A stretch of 27,500 nucleotides of DNA from Neocallimastix lanati (nom. inval.) (GCA_016946835.1 JACVTC010000080.1:152501-180000), one strand, 5' to 3'; positions 1 through 10,817 are shown, counted from the stretch's first letter. Notes: generated by a model from the sequence alone, not told the origin. Translations and numbers: made by a program.

Positions 1-8
1 ACTTTTTC

Positions 9-62
<54 letters not shown>
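9..62 (+). repeat. (ATT)n microsatellite in an intron
   Basis: About 18 ATT units within the first, incomplete intron of the LRR gene, just upstream of the acceptor at 78-79. Confidence 0.85.
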
Positions 63-63
<1 letters not shown>

Positions 64-79
64 TATTAATGAATTATAG

Positions 80-409
80 AAACATGAATAATGATTATAA
101 AACAGATTTTAGTAAATTCCCAATTCTTAATAAATTAAATGAATTGTAATATTAAATGAAAAATATATATAATTAATTAGTAATATATATAATAAATTCT
201 TTTATATATTTTTGAATAATAAATAACATAAATAATTTTTTTTTTTTTTATTTTATTTTATTTTTTTTTTTTTTTTTTTTTTTTTGATATTTTAAAATTT
301 TTAATATAGGGAAATAACTTCAGCTAATATTAATACTTTACCAAGTGTTTTATTTAGTTTAACCAATTTACAAACCTTGTAAAATATTAAATATTTTATA
401 TTTAATTAA

Positions 410-454
<45 letters not shown>

Positions 455-1251
455 CAAATCATTAAAAACTTTTCATTTTTTTATATATTTGCTTCAAAAT
501 TTAATATATTTAAAGAAATATTAATAAATCAAAAATAACAGAAATTACAAATGATATTGATCCTCGTTGCGTTCTTGAAACCATGTAAATATCAAAAATA
601 ATAATTATTAATTTATAAATAAATAAATAAATAAATTAATACGTATTTATATTAAATGATTTAATTGTAAAATTTATTTTGTTTAGTAATTTAAGTGATA
701 ATAATTTAAAAAAATTCCCATATCAATTCAATATAATATCATCATTAAAATATTTGTAAGTAAATTTATTTTTTTTCGTTTATATTAAAAGAATTTAATT
801 AATTGTTGATTAAAAAAAAAATTTTTTTTAATAAAATTTTTCATATTAATTTGAAAACATTTTTTTTTTTTTTTTTTTTTTTTAATAAATAAAATAGAAA
901 TTTAACGAATAATAGTATTACTGAAGAATTCCAGAATAAGATACTATCATTTCCTTCTATTGAAAACATGTAATAATAATTTAAACTAATTATGATAATA
1001 ACTATAATAATAAATAAATATTAATAATTAGAGTAATAAAAATACTGAAATAATAATTATAAATTATATTAATATTAATATTTATAATTAAAAGATATCT
1101 CGATAATAACCACATTAGCGGTGAACTATTTATTCCAGAATCGGTTAAAATTTTGTAATAATTTTATATACGAATATATTAATATCGTTATTATTATTAT
1201 GATTTTAAATCATTATAAAGAAATTAATAAAATAAATAATATATATATATA

Positions 1252-1315
<64 letters not shown>

Positions 1316-1905
1316 ATTATTTATTATTATTATCATAGTTCCGCCAATAATAATAAATTTAATTCGATTCCAACTAAAAATGTTAATTATAGTTTAGAAA
1401 CATTGTAAGTGAATTTATTTTTTTTTTTTAAAAAAAAATAAATTTTTAAATAATTGTATAAAATTAAATATATTAAAATTTTTTTTAATAATAATACTTA
1501 ATCTTTATTAAAACTATAATTTATATATATTAGGACTTTACAAGGAAATAGTTTTAATGGTGATATTTTCAATAATTTAACTCAATTTAAGGAATTAAAC
1601 TATCTGTAAGTAAAAATAAAAATAAAAATAAAAATAATATAATATTATTAATTTATACTATAAATAAAAATAATGAAAGTGCATTATCTTCTTAATCCAA
1701 ATCAAAATCAAAATTAAAATAAAATAAAATATAAAAAATAAAACAAAAAATATACAATAAAAGTTAAAATATATAAACTAACTATTATCTATATATATAT
1801 AGTGATTTATCCTATAATAAAAAAATAAGAAGTATTCCACAATCAATAGAAAAATTAAATAAATTAAGGACATTGTAAGTCATATAAATTATAATATTTT
1901 TTTTT

Positions 1906-1936
<31 letters not shown>

Positions 1937-2877
1937 ATTAAATAATAATGTTTTTTGGAAAAATATAATTTTATTATAAATATTTAGAAATTTGAAAGAA
2001 ACAAATCTGAAAGAATTGCCATATGGAATATTCAAATTATCCAGTTTAAAAAATTTGTAAATATCATTTTTTCATATTATAATAATTTTACTTAAAAAAA
2101 AAAAAATTAAATTTAGAATATTTCAAAGTTATATTTATATTTATTATGTTTGGTAAATTAAAATGAGTTAAAATGATATTAACAATAATAATAATTATAA
2201 TTATTACATAAAGTTCTCTTGAAAGTAGTTCATCTATTTTTAAAATTATAAAATTTGAAAATGAAAAAACAGAATGTACCTTTTATGACACCCCAATTTT
2301 ATGTTATCAAACAGATTCTTGTATTAATGTAGATAATAATTTATATAGAAATTGTACACCAGAGGAAATTAATGAAGTAAAATCCAAGTTATCAATTCAA
2401 ACTTCTGAAAAGAAAAAAATATCTAAAGATTGTGAACAATTTAGTACTTTTGTTAGCAAACCATTAAATTTGGATTGTTGTGAAGAATTTGGTATTTCTT
2501 GCGATGAAAACGATTCGATTAAAAAATTATATATGTAATGATATATATACATTATTAGTAATAAATTGAAAATAACATCCTTTATATAAATTTATATATA
2601 TATATATTAATTTTAACTTTAAATTTTACTAATATTTTTAATTTTAATTATATAATATTTAAATATTCAATTTTTTGTTACATTTAATACAAATTATTAA
2701 AAATATATATATATATATAATAAATATAGTAATAATGAACAAAATTCCATTATTGAATATTATATTGATAATTCTGAATCTATTGATTTTGAAAATTTTC
2801 CAAATTTATCAAATATTGAAAAAATGTAAAAATTTTATTATTAATTAATATAAAAATATTATTTTAATAAAAAATAA

Positions 2878-2920
<43 letters not shown>

Positions 2921-3299
2921 ATAAAATAAAATAACAAAAATAAATACTTTAGAGAAATTGCTAATATTGAATTAAAAAAGATACCAACTGTCTTTTTCCA
3001 ATTACCATTAAAAATACTGTAAAATTTTAAATAAATACATCATAATTCTTTAAAAATTATCTTTAAAAATTATTTATATATATTAAAATAATATAAAAAT
3101 CATTAAAAATATTATACTAATTTCTTATCTATTATTGTATTGAAGTAAATTAAACAGGAATAACTTAATGGGTGAATTACCAAATGAATTTAAAGATTTC
3201 AAGAATATACAAGAGATGTAAATAAATATATCTAAATGAAATAAATATAATCATCAATTAATTTATTTTTTTAATTATTTATTTGATTTTTAACGAATT

Positions 3300-3353
<54 letters not shown>

Positions 3354-3688
3354 ACTTTTAAATAAAATTAGAAATCTTAATGAAAACTATTTCTCTGGAA
3401 AATTATTAATTCCAAAATCTTTAAAAGCTTTGTAAATATCATTTAATTAATGTATATAAAAATAAAATAATAGATATATTAAATATTATTATTAATTATC
3501 TTAAAAAATATTTTTAATATATATATATATTTTTTTTCATTTTAGATATGCTGAAAAAAATAATTTCAACATAATATCAGATATTACCTTAGATTATTCA
3601 CTAGAAATACTGTAAATTTTAATAACAAATACTTTAAATAATTTAAAATTTTAACTTTTTTTTTCAAATTATTTGTAATATTAAATGT

Positions 3689-3721
<33 letters not shown>

Positions 3722-4163
3722 ATTTATATAACATTACATAATTGTCTTATAAACGTTTAGTTCTGTACCAGGAAATGGTTTTACTGGAGAAATATTTAAT
3801 ACTTTAATTCAATTCAAAAATTTAAAAGAATTGTAAGTTTTTATAATAAATATAAATAAATAATCATAATAAAAAAAAATTTTTTTTTTTTTTTTTTCGT
3901 ATTAATTAATCAATTATAATAATAATAAAATATTAGAATTTTAAACAATAACCAAAAAATTGAATATATTCCACCATCAATAAAAGAATTATTTAAATTA
4001 GAGATTTTGTAAGATTAAAATATTTTTTTATTTAAACATAATATATTAAATTATTAAATATATAATATTTAAAGCATTTAAAATAAAATAATTATAAATA
4101 AATTAAAAATAACAGAAAACATATCTAATAAAATATTCATATAATTTATATATATATATATAT

Positions 4164-4213
<50 letters not shown>

Positions 4214-5160
4214 GAAACCTAAATGGAATAAACATTAAAGAATTTCCTAATGAATTATTTTTATTACCAAATTTAATTGATATGTAAGTTTTTAAATATT
4301 TTAAATTAATAAATAAATTAATTAATTAATTAATTAATTACATTTTAATTATTTATTATTTATAATAAATAACATAATAAATAAATTAAATGATCATTTA
4401 ATTTTATATATTAAATATTTATAGTCAAATTGGTAGTAAACAAAATGTATCTGCAAAAATAGTTCATTTTTATCAGTCACCAAATGTTTTTTGTGAATTT
4501 AATAATATTGATTTGCTCTGTTATGAACCAGGAACATGTTATAATATTCCTATTAAAACTAATATACCGATATGTACTGTTGAAGAAATTAACGAAATTA
4601 ACCCTTATTATAACGATAAATATTTAAATGAAAATATCATTTTAAATCAAACAATAATTGATTCAAATGAAAATATTAATTCAAATCAAAGAAAAATGGA
4701 TTCAAATGAAAATATCAATTCAAATCAAGGAAAAATGGATTCAAATGAAATAATTATTAATAATATAAGTAATGATATTACTAATAGATATAAAAGCAAA
4801 AATGATAAAGAGAATAAAGAGAATAAAGAAAAAGATAAAGATAAAGATAGGAATAAACAAAAAAATAAATCAAAAAACAAAAAAGAAAACCAGGATGAAG
4901 AAGTTTATATCTATATTATAGTCAGTCTTATCTGTATAAATGGAACTATCATTACTACACTTGCCGTAATTTGTTTATGTTCTTATCGTAATTCAAAGAA
5001 CAGAAATGAAAATGAAAATATTGATGATATGAAGGCTGATATTGTAATATCAGAAAAAATTACAATATTCAATAAAAAAGATATTCAAGAGGAACATCTT
5101 ATATTAAATAATAATCATAAAAAAACCACTTTAAATCATAGAAAAAATTATATCATTTAA
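80..5160 (+). CDS. LRR receptor-like membrane protein, 3' part, 20 exons (5'-partial)
   Basis: Exons: 80-145, 310-378, 516-584, 687-755, 898-969, 1095-1154, 1339-1404, 1534-1605, 1803-1874, 1988-2056, 2214-2534, 2730-2825, 2953-3018, 3158-3217, 3372-3431, 3546-3611, 3761-3832, 3937-4008, 4215-4283, 4425-5160. Spliced, they give one open frame of 766 residues ending in TAA. Most exons are 60-72 nt and encode one LRR (for example SIPQSIEKLNKLRTL, GELPNEF). Every intron starts GTA and ends AG, and splits a Leu/Ile/Phe codon after base 2. Exon 2214-2534 holds a Cys-rich cap (LCYQTDSC) followed by a second cap with DCC and GISCD, which separates two LRR blocks. The last exon repeats the first cap (LCYEPGTC), then has Asn/Ser repeats, a Lys/Glu-rich stalk, one transmembrane helix (about 4903-4983) and a ~60-residue cytoplasmic tail without a kinase domain. 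LRR ectodomains bind proteins or glycans; the ligand is unknown. The start codon and signal peptide are left of the window. Confidence 0.88.
1253..1312 (+). repeat. (ATT)n microsatellite in an intron
   Basis: About 19 ATT units inside the LRR-gene intron 1155-1338. The open frame that runs through this tract is only the intron read through into the real exon that starts at 1339. Confidence 0.85.
2214..2534 (+). other. Central double-cap exon of the LRR protein
   Basis: This 321-nt phase-2 exon is several times longer than its neighbours. Its first half ends LRR block 1 with a Cys motif (TECTF, LCYQTDSC, NCTPEEI) that recurs in the terminal exon at 4480-4600 (FCEF, LCYEPGTC, ICTVEEI). Its second half (DCEQF, LDCCEEFGISCD) looks like an N-terminal LRR cap and opens block 2. 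One exon therefore closes one LRR solenoid and starts the next. Confidence 0.75.
4166..4214 (+). repeat. Poly-A tract abutting a splice acceptor
   Basis: Some 45 A residues run directly into ATAG, the acceptor of the exon at 4215. There is no pyrimidine tract. A similar ~48-A run lies at 3307-3351, about 20 nt before the acceptor of the exon at 3372. Confidence 0.8.
4649..4750 (+). repeat. In-frame 39-nt tandem repeat in the stalk
   Basis: Two tandem copies of a 13-residue unit, (I/M)DSNENINSNQ(R/G)K, plus a partial third copy (MDSNE) lie between the second cap and the charged stalk. This looks like an expandable spacer lifting the LRR domain off the membrane. Confidence 0.8.
4903..4983 (+). 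other. Transmembrane segment of the LRR protein
   Basis: About 26 hydrophobic residues (VYIYIIVSLIC... LAVICLC) follow a Lys/Glu/Asp-rich stalk and are followed by basic SYRNSKNRN. This gives a type I orientation, with the LRRs outside and a short tail inside. Confidence 0.85.
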
Positions 5161-5568
5161 TTATTGTATTAATTAAATGATATAATTTTTTCTATATAAT
5201 TTTTTCTATTAATATAAGATATTTAATTCAATGATAAATATAAATAAAATCAGATATAATCTATTAATAATTAATTATGAATCTTTTTTAAAAATAATAT
5301 AATTTTTATTATTTACTAAAGAATTCCTTTAAACATATTTAAAAAAAAAAAAAAAAAAAAAAAGAAAGAAAAAGAAAAAAAAATTATTTATTTATTTATT
5401 TAATTTTATTTCATCTGAATCATAAAAAAAAATAATAATAATACTAAAAATAAAAAATAAATAATAATAAAAAAAAAAAAAAAAAAAAAAAAAGTGTGTT
5501 TAAGCAAATTAACATCTGATACATTACCATATCAACCTCAAAATTATACAATGAATTAAAAGTAAAAT

Positions 5569-5599
<31 letters not shown>

Positions 5600-5793
5600 T
5601 TTTTCTTTAAAATTTTTATTTTATGATGCATTTTAATTTGTTAAGGTTTATTTTTATTTTTTTTATTTTTAATTAAATTATTTTTGTTATCATTATCATT
5701 ATTATAATCATAATTAATTAGGAATCAATCTAAAAAAAAAAAATATAAAGTTGTTAACTGTTTAATTTTATTTAATTTAATTTTTTTTTTTCT

Positions 5794-5833
<40 letters not shown>

Positions 5834-5944
5834 CTTTGAGAAAATTTTATTTAATTTACAATAATAATAAAATTACATGATTTAAATGAAAAATAAAAAA
5901 TAAAATACATGAAATGAAATATTATATATGATATAATTATAATA
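5161..5944. other. LRR-gene 3' flank, low complexity
   Basis: AT-rich DNA with poly-A and poly-T runs and a (TTTA)n stretch near 5570-5600. A short AGC/CCT-containing stretch at 5500-5560 can be read for about 18 codons but has no recognisable family. No gene is supported. Confidence 0.6.
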
Positions 5945-6033
5945 AAAGTGCGTCGCGTTAGAAGCAATAGTATCTAACTTTTCCCATTCATCGATAATAA
6001 CACCTCGTCCATTCTTGCGAGTAATAATTTCAG

Positions 6034-6100
6034 TTTTGTATATTTAATAATTATTATTAAATATACAAATATATTACTACACATATTTGTTTTATATCAG
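6034..6100 (+). repeat. Hairpin repeat family, copy A
   Basis: This copy holds a perfect 17-bp inverted repeat with a 1-nt loop (6035-6069, arms TTTGTATATTTAATAAT) overlapping a second hairpin (6065-6090, arms ACAAATAT). It ends TTTATATCAG. Copies B (9147-9223) and C (14147-14224, inverted) share order and sequence and also stop at ATATCAG, which suggests this is an element terminus. Confidence 0.75.
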
Positions 6101-6126
6101 AAATGCCCTTGCTAAAAATTAAACTA

Positions 6127-6157
<31 letters not shown>

Positions 6158-7382
6158 TTTAAAAAAAAAATATATGATTTAATTACAATTAATAATAATA
6201 TAAAAATTTTATTTTCTTTTATATCTATAATTTCTAATTATTCGTTTTGTATCAACTCGATTGTTGTTATAACAAATAATCTCCTTTAACCCAATCTCAG
6301 GTTTGGGCATCATGAATTTATTAGTATTTATTTTAGTTTTTTTCATTATTTTGAATACGAATATATGGAATTTTAATTATCTTTTTTAATTTTCTTTATT
6401 TCTATTTCATTAACACTACCTATCTTTCCCATTTTATTATGTTCATTTATTGGAGAAATATTATTATCATTTTTTTTCTTTCTTTTATATTAACATTATT
6501 TTTAATTAAATACTTTTTTTTTTTTTTTTTTTGTAAATTGCTCATTTTTATTATCATATGAAGTAATTCGAATAGTATTTATTTTTAAACTTTTTATTAT
6601 CGTTAACATTTGATTCCTTAATCAAACTAGAAGTTATAGAATTATTAGTTTTATTGTTAATGCCATTAACTTTAATAGATTCATTAATATTCATTTCTTC
6701 TTTTACAGTTTTATGACTATTTTCTTTGTTATCTATAATTTCAGAGTCCTTAAGTATATTTTTACTTTTTTAATTAAAAAATTTTCCTTAGTACTAGTAG
6801 CATTAATATTTATTTTTACAATACTATTAATTTCTATATTATTATTTTTTTTTTTTGATTTTTCTTAATATTTGCTTTACCTGTGAAATTATTTTTATTT
6901 TCTTCTTTAATAATTAAAAAATTATTGTTTGTTTCACATTTTCCATTATTAATATTTCCTATTTTATTATTTTTTTTTCTCTGAAATTATCTATTTTTAA
7001 CACGTTTAATTTATTTTGCTTCGAATTTATTACGTCATTCATTGTGTCATTTTTATTATTATTTTATTATTATTACTATTATTATTACTATTATTGTTTT
7101 TATTATAGTTCTTAGTCAAGTTCGGTCTACTATTATTTAAAATGTTATTATTTAAATTATTCTTAATTATATTCTCATTAATGTTATCAATATTATTTTT
7201 ATCTTTACTGCTGCCATTTCCTTTATAATTACTATTCTTGTTACTATTGTGAATTGTTGAATTATTATTTAATTTTGGTTTTAAAATTTTCCGATTTATT
7301 AAATTGTATGATATATTATTATCATTAATATTATCATAATTACTATTATTATTATTTAAATTATTGTTGTTATTAATATCAA

Positions 7383-7413
<31 letters not shown>

Positions 7414-7549
7414 TAAAATTTCTTTTAACTTTAATTAGTGATGCATATCTATCATCTTTACTTCGTCTAGTAGTAGTAAAATAGTTTTTTTTTGGAGAAC
7501 TGATGTAGTTAGAAAAATTATAATCTTGTTTTATTCTAGCCAAGTCAGC

Positions 7550-7591
7550 ACAATCCTTATTAAGATGATCAGGCTTATTACAAAAGAAACA
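7550..7591 (-). other. CCHC zinc knuckle of the Gag relic
   Basis: The 14 codons CFFCNKPDHLNKDC match the retroviral-type nucleocapsid knuckle C-x2-C-x4-H-x4-C exactly. It is the best single diagnostic of the element's origin, and all four metal ligands survive. Confidence 0.88.
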
Positions 7592-8465
7592 AATTTTAAT
7601 TTGTAAATGTCTTATTTTTATTTACATTATTGTAATTATTTGGGATAATATAGTTAACTTTATGAATAGCATTAGATGGCATATTTATTGAAGTACTCCT
7701 CAAGTTCCTAAAATTCATACCATTTTTATTCCATGAATTATTTGTTTTATTAATAAAAGTAGCCATTGGTTGCTTAATAGATGAATAATTATTATAATTA
7801 TTTAAATTTCTTTCATTTCTCCAGTGAGATTCTTGTAATATATTTTCTTATTTTTATGCCTTTCTACAAGCATCTTCTAAAGAATCATATTCCTCCATAG
7901 CAATCCTTATATAAATTTGTGTTCTTGGTAGATGAGCATTCGCATAATCTATAACTGAAATAGAAGTTTTATCTTCCGTTTCCAATTAGTCATATAAATT
8001 GAAGTATTTCGTATTAAAATTATACACTGTCTCTTTTGGCTCAATAATAAACGTTTTAATTGTCTTTAAATTTGTTACCCTTTTGGTTTTCTCTCCAATA
8101 TTTCCTTTTTATGAGTTCAACACATTCATCCAATGTATGAGCTCTATTTACTTCTTTTTCTTTTTCCAGAAGTACTCGTACGATGTCATCTTCAACAGGC
8201 CGCAATTATATATAACTATATTTATTTTCATTGATAGTAATACCTTCCCTCCTAAACCAATCATTAATTTTAAACCTCCAAATTTCTGCGTTTCTTCGAG
8301 ATCTGCCAATTCTTGGAAGAGTCCCAGTATCTACCCGATTGCCAGTAAAATTACTACTTCTCATTATTAGCAATTAATTTTAAAAATAATAAAACTTATT
8401 TATTAAATTTTTGTATATTTTTTTTTAAAAAAAATATTTATATATACAATTATAATATATATATA

Positions 8466-8467
<2 letters not shown>

Positions 8468-8559
<92 letters not shown>

Positions 8560-8560
8560 T
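8468..8560 (+). repeat. (ATT)n microsatellite
   Basis: About 30 uninterrupted ATT units between the Gag relic and the next repeat-derived segment. The rest of 8370-8820 is AT-rich with no supported gene. Confidence 0.9.
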
Positions 8561-8819
8561 AATATAATTATAAAATATTCCAAATTTTTATTTATTTTAA
8601 AACAATTTATTTAAACCATACTAAAATGAACGAAATAATATATATTGCATAACTCTCTCTTCACCAAAAATAAAATATTTATAAATAGCCAATATAAAAA
8701 AAATAAAATTTTATATCCTAAACAGTATATATAAATTAATCCTAAACTGAAGAGAATTTATGTAAATATATACGAATTTATAATTAATTAACAAAATTAC
8801 TAAACACCACTACTTATAA

Positions 8820-8890
8820 ATTACTTTTTACACAGCACATCCCCGATATCTCCACCAGTTTTTTGATATGAGGGACTTTTATGTGTAATA
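8820..8890. other. Repeat-derived segment sharing a 21-nt block with 14602-14622
   Basis: Positions 8864-8884 are identical, as reverse complement, to 14602-14622 (core ATGAGGGACTTTTATG). The spacing and orientation relative to hairpin copies B and C are preserved. The block is readable on the plus strand as DMRDFYV in both copies, and on the minus strand as KVPHI. It is therefore probably a coding remnant of a shared element, strand undetermined. Confidence 0.5.
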
Positions 8891-9146
8891 ATTTATAAGC
8901 AGTGGGTTTTTTTTTTTTAATAATGGTTGTTTAATAAAATTTATTAATACAATTATAATATTGGTACAATTAAAATAATAATTCTAATTTCTAAAATTTT
9001 ACAAGAGAGTCTCTATTTCTAATATAAATAATTTAATCTATTTATAAGAAATAGAACTAATTAATTTTATTTGAATTGAATTATTATAATTATTATAATT
9101 ATAATAATACATATTGAAATTAAATAAAATAAAATAATTATTATCA

Positions 9147-9223
9147 AAAAGATATAAATTTAATGTTTAATAATTATTATTAAATATACAAATATGTTAC
9201 TACGCATATTTGTTTTATATCAG
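9147..9223 (+). repeat. Hairpin repeat family, copy B
   Basis: AAAAGATATAAATTTAATG is followed by the TTTAATAAT/ATTATTAAA palindrome and a hairpin at 9188-9213 (arms ACAAATATG and CATATTTGT, loop TTACTACG), ending TTTATATCAG. It aligns with copy C along its whole length and with copy A over about 55 nt. Confidence 0.78.
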
Positions 9224-9394
9224 GATTTTGTGTGTCACTTCAAATCAAAAGCTTTATTAAATGGAGAAATTCTAAATGTTATGATAAAGGATCTAATAGA
9301 GATTATTCCTAAGATTATTCCTTATTAGTGAAATTTCAGCTTTAGATGAGCTACAATTCGATACTGAGGAAGAGGATACATTTATGTGAATAAC

Positions 9395-9788
9395 TCCTAA
9401 ACAGTTCACAGGGGGTCTATTGTTCCGTTCCGTTATATTGTGGGATTTGCATGTTATCTTGCTAAAACAATACCTATCTTTAGTAGCTCTCTTGAGTTAC
9501 TTTTTTTGATCGTTTTAGGAAGAAATACTTCGGTACCAAGAGTGCGGACATCGTACTGATATGACTTAGGATCAATACTATTAGTAGTTCTTATATATAT
9601 ATTTCAAACACAAATACTAACAGTCTAGTTCAGTCTAGTTTCGCCCACAGAAACTATTGAGTGTAATTCTCTTAATGAGAATCATTCCGTATTTTCAGGG
9701 GAGAGTTTAGTGGACACCACGCTATCTATTTTAAAGATATTACTTCTTTGTTTTATTATTTTAGATTTAAATGGTGATCATATTACTA
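9395..9788 (-). pseudogene. Unidentified coding relic with internal stops
   Basis: One minus-strand frame stays protein-like for about 130 codons while containing TGA, TAG and TAA stops. Pieces read VVSTKLSPENTE, FSLRELHSIVSVGETRLN, TTNSIDPKSYQYDVRTLG and TEVFLPKTIKKSNSRELLK. Base composition is markedly GC-richer than the flanks, and composition and wording are unlike random AT-rich DNA. I recognise no family. Its neighbours, the hairpin repeat and the Gag relic on the same strand, suggest mobile-element origin. On the plus strand near 9320-9390 an acidic EISALDELQFDTEEED can also be read. Confidence 0.5.
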
Positions 9789-9789
9789 C

Positions 9790-10598
9790 ATATATATAAT
9801 ATACATCACATAGAAATTTTTAATAACTTTTGAACTTATTTTTATTTTATATTACAATAAATTTTCTATGATTAATTAAATTTTTCTTTTTTTTTTTTTT
9901 TTTTTTTTTTATTTAATTTTTAATATTATTCATTTTACTTTAATCTTTTTCATAAGTTTTATTTTTATTTTTAAATTATATAATATTTTTTTTTAAAGAA
10001 ATGTAATACATAAAAAATATAATTATCCATTTAATAAAACACTCTTCCTAGTTTAAAAAATAAATAAAAATAAAATAAAATAATAAAAAGAAAAAAAAAA
10101 AAAAAGAAAAATAAAAATTATATCTAAAATTTGGAAATAGTTTTTCTTCTTAATTTTTATATTAATAAAAAAAAATTCTAAAATTTAAAAATATAAATTT
10201 AATTATATATATGTAAGTATATGTAATATATATATATATATAAATATATATATAATTTTAATATTATTTCATTTAATATTTTTTATTTCTATTGAAATTT
10301 ATTGTTTTTACTAAAATTTATTGTTTTTACTAAAATTTATTATTTTTACTAAATTCTATTATTTGTATTAAATTTTATTTATTTGTATTAAATTTTATTA
10401 TTTGTATTAAATTTTATTATTTGTATTAAATTTTATTTTTATAATTTATTAAATTTTATTATTTATTTTTATTAAAATTTTTTATTTTCAATCCAAATTT
10501 ATTATTTCTATTAAAATTTTTGAAGATATTTAAAATTTATTATTTCAATTAATATTTATTACCACTGTTAAAATTTTTAAAAATTACTTTTATAAAAA
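9790..10598. other. Intergenic, low complexity with short tandem repeats
   Basis: Nothing gene-like. From about 10298 to 10460 an 18-20-nt unit such as TTTACTAAAATTTATTGT repeats imperfectly about eight times, drifting to TTTGTATTAAATTTTATTA. It lies just 3' of the protease pseudogene. Confidence 0.65.
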
Positions 10599-10601
10599 TT
10601 A

Positions 10602-10730
10602 ATAGCAGATACCATAGGCTGGTTGACAGCCATTATCACAATAGTCGGAAGATTTTCCACAATAACCATATTTACTACAACATTCATTCGATTTAGAACA
10701 TTTACCATATTTAGATCCACATCTTCCTGA
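10602..10730 (-). other. CBM18-type chitin-binding module 2 (C-terminal)
   Basis: SGRCGSKYGKC...ECCSKYGYCGKSSDYC...GCQPAYGIC shows the eight-Cys hevein-like pattern with the aromatic YGYCG binding face intact. It forms the extreme C-terminus of the protease. Confidence 0.88.
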
Positions 10731-10817
10731 AACAAAAGAAGTTGAAATTTTCTTAGTTTTTTTAGTGGTAGTAGTTTTTTTAGTAGTCTTTTTTTTAGTG
10801 GTATTATAAGATGACGA

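Larger units (their letters stand above)
5945..8364 (-). pseudogene. Decayed LTR-retrotransposon-like Gag with CCHC zinc knuckle and Asn-rich tail
   Basis: Read on the minus strand from an ATG at 8364-8362, the sequence encodes a Gag-like capsid region. Stretches such as WRENQKGNKFK, FIIEPKETVYNFNTKYF and YIRIAMEEYDSLEDACRKA are seen. A zinc knuckle CFFCNKPDHLNKDC (C-x2-C-x4-H-x4-C) follows at 7591-7550, then a long Asn-rich segment (about 7420-6600). Several in-frame stops (after SYI, YD and RKA) and at least two frameshifts break the frame, so no protein can be made. Short downstream pieces read KFMMPKPEIGLKEIICYNNN (near 6315-6255) and EIITRKNGRGVIIDEWEK (about 6030-5975). No protease, reverse transcriptase or integrase is visible. 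Order and motifs fit an LTR-element Gag, but the superfamily is not resolved. Hairpin copies A and B lie in direct orientation inside its far end and beyond its start. Confidence 0.72.

Noticed and set aside
542-584. Apparent frameshift in the LRR gene when the acceptor at 540-541 is used
   Set aside because: Using the upstream AG at 514-515 gives a 69-nt exon (516-584) in phase, encoding a normal 23-residue LRR, so no lesion is needed.
1121-1408. 95-codon plus-strand open frame
   Set aside because: It reads through an intron with (ATT)n into the genuine LRR exon 1339-1404; the ATG is not a real start.
5497-5560. Short readable peptide LSKLTSDTLPYQPQNYTMN 3' of the LRR gene
   Set aside because: Only about 18 codons before a stop, no family, and no convincing splice partner; could be chance.
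7999-8370. 123-codon plus-strand open frame
   Set aside because: Antisense shadow of the Gag relic; the minus strand carries the recognisable capsid and zinc-knuckle motifs.
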